From contig NC_090622.1 in assembly GCF_004359215.1 (NCBI RefSeq), positions 255,709-266,599 of the forward strand: DNA of 10,891 bases, given 5' to 3'. Shown one piece after another: positions 7,383-10,891 of the stretch (position 1 is the stretch's first letter; the number at the start of each line of letters is the position of its first letter). The DNA comes from Bremia lactucae. Its lineage: Eukaryota > Oomycota > Peronosporomycetes > Peronosporales > Peronosporaceae. The notes under the pieces were generated by a model that had not been told where the DNA came from, ran no database searches, and was given only the letters and a program-made list of their open reading frames with translations. A program made the translations under genes and the position numbers.

Positions 7383-7807
7383 TGTAATGGGGTGTATCGA
7401 TACATGAAATTAACATTTAAAGGTTGTTAATTAATGTAGATAGTATTTGGAGAATATTACTTTACATGGTAATATTTGGGAAGCTTATCCATTGATAAAT
7501 ATAGACCATTATATCTGCTTTCTCTGCGGTCCAGTCAGCGCTGGGTGCGCGCAAAGAGAAAGACAGATAAGACTTTATTACGTGTTTTGTATTAATTTAT
7601 AATTAAGTTAGTATGAAGTAGATAGAACAGAAGAGCCTAATTATATTAATACAGCTCTGAATTAACCTTCTTTAAAGCAAGTCTTTTAAAGAGAGTCTTC
7701 CTATGCATGTACTAGTACACGTGAAGTGACGTGAGGCACCTATCACACTGAGGCACTGCGAAGTGGACTTGTGTTGAAGCAGTACAAGTCAGTAGTGCCC
7801 CGTTACA
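7383..7807 (+). repeat. LTR of element 2
   Basis: This 425-bp segment opens with TGTAATGGGG and closes with CCCCGTTACA, so its ends are inverted repeats of each other with one mismatch (TGTAATGGGG against TGTAACGGGG). It is preceded by a polypurine tract and followed by CC and then TGG of the primer-binding site. The boundaries are therefore well supported. The body is AT-rich with one GC-rich hairpin. Confidence 0.85.
7512..7569. repeat. Long hairpin in the LTR of element 2
   Basis: TATCTG-CTTTCTCT-GCG (7512-7528) pairs with CGC, AGAGAAAG and CAGATA (7550-7569), with only single-base bulges. The loop carries its own small stem, CCAG/CTGG (7531-7534, 7541-7544). It begins about 130 bases from the LTR start, close to where the GC-rich hairpin lies in the LTR of element 1. 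Confidence 0.85.
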
Positions 7808-7809
7808 CC

Positions 7810-7822
7810 TGGTAGCACTTTG
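7810..7822 (+). other. Primer-binding site of element 2
   Basis: TGGTAGCACTTTG starts two bases after the LTR end. The first ten bases equal those of the site at 4878, so both elements probably use the same tRNA primer. Confidence 0.65.
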
Positions 7823-7857
7823 TAGTCCGTCCAAGGACCTCAATTCCATCATCTAAC

Positions 7858-8861
7858 ATGTCCATGTTAGAGGGTAGTGGGAATACACATCACGTTTCTT
7901 CTGAAAGCTATATCTTTCTAAGTGACATAGAAAGCAGTGCGGGTGAACGAATGAGTTCGACCGTAGGAAACAATGCAATCTTGGCATTGCTGCCAATGTA
8001 GACAGGATGCCCACCAATCAACCATCGCCAATCCCATACCACATGAACTTGACGAAATGAAGTAAAAAGTAGCCTTGCTGAACCAGCAAGGCTCTCAACA
8101 GGCGGATTGTTGAGTTTACAACAGGTTCAGACCCCTGTACCTGGGATGACGCAAACGCGTCGTCCCGAAACCTTAAATATTGACATCTCGAAGTATAAGA
8201 GAGTCGAAGAAGACTCCCTCTTAAGATAATTTGTCGAATTGGACGATGCCATAAGGGCTCGTCACATCGTCGACGAGCAAATGCAAGTCGCAGTTGCTCA
8301 GTCAAATTTGGCAGGTCGTGCCAAAACTTGGGCATTGGGCTTTAATTTGCGCGACCCATATGTCTTTGGGTCGCTAGGGGCTTTTAAAGCCCGGCTTAAA
8401 CAGACGTTTGAGCCGCCTAGGGCTAAGCTCAGAGCTCGTTCAGAGATTCTGAAACTCAAGCAAGGCAAGCATGATGTTCACGCTTATGCCCAGCACATAC
8501 GACTTTTAGCAAGTTGTATCACAATCAACCCAGCTCATGAACACACGTTGATTTCGGTAATCATTCAAGGTTTTACGGATGGTCCCGTACAGACCCACCT
8601 GCTCCGCTTGGAACTGGATACGCTTGAAGAAGCAATATCCGTTGCGGAACAGGATGACTTTAGCTTGAGACAGGTTTAAGCTAGTTCGACATCATATCGT
8701 CCTTCAAGACGACACGAATTGGGAGGTCCAATACCTATGGACCTCTCTTATGTCGACCTCGCCTTACGAACAACAAGCGATTGCAGAAATGCAATAGCTG
8801 TCAAAAGTTAGGTCAGTAGGCTCATGAGTGTAGTGCTCCACGCCCAACTGAGAGGTACTGA
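7858..8861 (+). pseudogene. gag: Gag polyprotein remnant of element 2
   Basis: The first frame opens at the ATG at 7858 and runs 47 codons to a TAG at 7999. The frame then shifts to ELDEMK-stop-KVALLNQQ (stop at 8063), a likely coiled-coil part, and shifts again near 8112. From there the main capsid-like domain runs to about 8766, broken by TAA at 8227 and 8677. Its best open part is 8239-8679, with RARHIVDEQMQVAVAQSNLAG, AKTWALGF, FKARLKQTFEPP and an Ala/Glu-rich helix near the end, as in the Retrotrans_gag family. GGPIPMDLSYVDLA follows. After a last frameshift near 8767 a zinc knuckle of the form C-x2-C-x4-[stop]-x-H-x4-C (8790-8831) is interrupted by TAG at 8817. Gag would bind RNA and form the particle; this copy is dead. 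Confidence 0.88.
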
Positions 8862-9094
8862 ACGTAATTATGGACCGAATGCCTGAAAGGGCAACGGTCG
8901 CGGGTCCGACGTTGTTGCGAAATCGCAACAGCGAGGCGGACCGCAAAAAAACGGTCGAGGTCAGTAGGGGTGCAACACAATACTGATCCAGCAACCTCAA
9001 GAAAATTTGCAAATCTCTTGACGGAAGTTGCTCCAGACACACAATCAGGTTGTGTCTTCGAACCTGGTGGTGAGATATCCCTCATCACCTTGAA

Positions 9095-9426
9095 TTTAAA
9101 GTGATACATGATCTGTCACTTAGAGCCCAAGTGGGCTGTAAGGCGTCAAAAAACTTAATTCGTCGCCAGTCGCTAGAGGTTATAGACTCAAAGATATTGT
9201 GCGCGACATTCCCCCAACGAGGATAACGGTGCGTCTAGCAACAGGCGCATCGACAAAAAGGATGAAACGCGTAGTGAAATTTCACTACACGTTAATATAT
9301 TGATAGTACGTTGATTAACACATCGTACTGGATTTGGATGACAAATTTGATGTCATCCTAGGTTAACGTTGGCTCAAAATATATGAGCCAATAATCAGCT
9401 GGCAGCTTCGATGCGTAAAGATGCCT
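9095..9426 (+). pseudogene. Aspartic protease remnant of element 2
   Basis: LRAQVGCKASKNLIRRQSLE (9119-9178) aligns with the active-site loop of retropepsin-like Gypsy proteases, where V-D-[SC]-G-A is expected. Here the catalytic Asp codon reads GGC (Gly, 9134-9136) and the Gly codon reads AAG (Lys, 9140-9142), so the enzyme would be inactive even without the breaks. A frameshift near 9190 leads to RDIPPTRITVRLATGAS, and a stop follows at 9301. LDLDDKFDVILG-stop-RWL then holds the usual second conserved motif, with TAA at 9364. It ends near SWQLRCVKMP, as in related elements. The protease would cut the Gag-Pol polyprotein. Confidence 0.8.
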
Positions 9427-9749
9427 TAGCCCCCACGTACTTGACTTGAAAGCTCCTCAAAAAGTAAATGCTTAAGTGACTAGACTTCAGCATCCCGAGG
9501 AAATAATTGCTCGGCAGCCTGTGGATAAGGGGTTCCAGGAAGAAAACAAGACATAATTATTATTTCGGCTGAATACGGATCAAGAGAAGGCGCTTAAACT
9601 CTATATCTGTATGCGCCTTTAAAGTTAATTTCGGAGATAACTTAATTAACAACTCTAAAACCTAAACGTTTCTTGAAAGATCTGCATAGTGGTAGAATTA
9701 ATCATCTGCGTACTCATCACAGAGGACAAATACGTAACCGATATTCGGT
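9427..9749. other. Degraded spacer between protease and reverse transcriptase
   Basis: About 320 bases where no conserved motif can be read. Stops are frequent in all plus-strand frames. Its position matches the poorly conserved linker between protease and reverse transcriptase in Gypsy elements. The AT-rich GTTAATTTCGG...CTTAATTAAC part near 9625-9650 shows no further structure. Confidence 0.5.
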
Positions 9750-10891
9750 CAGCGGTAATTTTTGCAGAGAACGAACGGGTTCTCAGCAGCTCATCAATGG
9801 ACAAAAGTATCCTCGATGTGAAGATACGATTTAGAGATATACTACTCAATCCCGGGAGTCACTTAAGACAAATCCTCTTTATGAGGATTTGATTGAATTC
9901 AGGGATAAATTACCTAGAGCAGCTTCACTCTTAGACATACTATCGACGATTACGTCTTTTCTAGGTATCGGCGTTTGAGGCGGTACCGTTCCAGCATTCA
10001 ATTTATTGAATGCGTGCACTATCCGCCACCCTCCTGTGGCTATCGCACATAGAAGGTCGGAGAGCTATGTGGGGAGGTTGACTCCCTAATAGGGCCCGCT
10101 TCGAATCGATCGAGTAATAATTTATCGATCACAAGCACTTGTTCACGAGGCAGTGACCACTGCTTCGTGACACAGTGCTTCGATCCCGGTTTGAGGTTGA
10201 TCTCATGTCGAGTGCTTTATATTTAGCAACTCGCATGGAACTAAAAATTAGAGGTTCAATGAAGTATTAGAGATTAAGAGTACCATCTTTTCGTCTTTGG
10301 ATCTGATGGATGCGTTTTATCGAATGCTTATGCGTGATCGGGTCATCCCGTACACAGCAGTAAGCGCTCCAACTGGGATGCTCTGGGAATGGCTAGTATG
10401 TCACAGGGGATTAGTAACACCCCTGCAACCTACAACAGATGGGTAACAAATCTGTTGAGACGGGTGCGAGAATTCGCAATGTGTTAATTTAACGATATAT
10501 TCGTCCATAGCCGGGCTATGGACGGGAAGCCGGACTTGGAAGCTCATAAAACTCACGTTTGTCAGGTTCTTACAAGCATAAGTTGTACGCAAATCTCAAG
10601 AAGTGAATATTCGCTGCAAGCGAAATATTACTTCTTCGATGCATCGTCGGCAAACACGGCTTGCACCCTGATCCCATAAAGATCAAGGCAATTACCGACT
10701 GGCCAGTCCCAGTCGATGTCAATGGGACTTAGAAAGTTCCTTGGGCTAGCGGCGTACATGCACAAATACTGACGCAATTACACCGATATGACATATCATC
10801 TCTCTCGTCTCTAGAAAAAAGAGGAGATGTATCTATGGAACACTGATTGTCAGCGTTCTTTTGAAGCATCAAGCAAAGATCGATGCAATTG
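9750..10891 (+). pseudogene. pol: Reverse transcriptase remnant of element 2, partial
   Basis: The linker part NERVLSSSSMDKSILDVK (within 9689-9892) and, after a frameshift, SLKTNPLYEDLIEFRDK (9859-9909) come first. TRQ-stop-PLLRD (10145-10171) marks the start of reverse transcriptase, its Trp codon now TGA. About 45 residues of the fingers are then missing. The palm follows from 10276: STIFSSLDLMDAFYRMLM and PYTAVSAPTGMLWEWLV. A one-base loss near 10397 shifts the frame to SQGISNTPATYNRWVTNLL. The YxDD box at 10485-10496 is ruined: the Tyr codon is TAA and the first Asp is Asn. Later segments KHKLYANLKK, IKAITDWPVPVDV and GLRKFLGLAAYMHKY (10722-10769) lie in shifted frames with further stops. 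The window ends before RNase H. Confidence 0.87.

Larger units (their letters stand above)
7383..10891 (+). mobile_element. Element 2: decayed Ty3/Gypsy retrotransposon, truncated by the window
   Basis: It comprises a 5' LTR (7383-7807), a primer-binding site, and gag, protease and reverse transcriptase remnants in the usual Gypsy order. It leaves the window within reverse transcriptase or its connection region. Every coding part carries stops and frameshifts. Its reverse transcriptase differs clearly from that of element 1: LDLMDAFYRMLMRDRVIPYT here, LDLVDGYYQLLMRASDIPLT there. The two are therefore separate families, not copies of one element. Confidence 0.85.

Noticed and set aside
9985..10020. 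Reading AFNLLNAC resembling the AFNKLNA motif of reverse transcriptase
   Set aside because: It lies before the TRQ-PLLRD segment that should precede it, so the order is wrong; probably chance.

Overview
The window looks like nuclear DNA from an oomycete, most likely in the Peronosporales (Phytophthora or a downy mildew). Two things point there. One gene encodes a secreted protein of the oomycete AA17 copper monooxygenase type, with a near-perfect oomycete initiator (Inr) just upstream of its start. Everything else recognisable is decayed Ty3/Gypsy retrotransposon DNA of the kind common in gene-poor parts of these genomes. The species cannot be fixed from the sequence.

Layout. 1-667: upstream non-coding DNA with an 18-bp direct repeat. 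668-681: Inr. 705-1925: one intact intronless gene. It has a 23-residue signal peptide, a mature protein starting with histidine, a six-cysteine catalytic domain, a hydrophilic tail with six 14-residue repeats, and an Arg-rich C-terminus. 1926-4390: about 2.5 kb with no convincing gene, holding short inverted repeats and possible LTR-end relics. 4391-7382: a broken LTR retrotransposon (element 1) with an LTR, primer-binding site, a leader with a 120-bp tandem duplication, a pol remnant (linker, reverse transcriptase, truncated RNase H), 3' repeats and a polypurine tract. 7383-7807: a second, different LTR. 7808-10891: a second broken element (element 2) with primer-binding site, gag, protease and reverse transcriptase remnants. 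It runs off the right edge.

How the parts relate. Only the AA17-like gene is likely to make a working protein. By family knowledge it would be secreted and attack plant cell-wall pectin oxidatively during infection. The two elements lie in the same orientation but belong to different Gypsy families, judged by their reverse transcriptase motifs. Both are dead: stops and frameshifts occur throughout, gag-protease and integrase are missing from element 1, and the protease and YxDD catalytic motifs are mutated in element 2. The LTR at 7383-7807 has a polypurine tract before it and a primer-binding site after it, so it sits as the 3' LTR of one unit and the 5' LTR of the next. It does not match the LTR at 4391-4875, so the block looks like a recombinant or nested patchwork. 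I found no clearly new biological system. The points most worth a second look are the repeat tail of the AA17 protein, the shared mismatched LTR, and the in-frame leader duplication.
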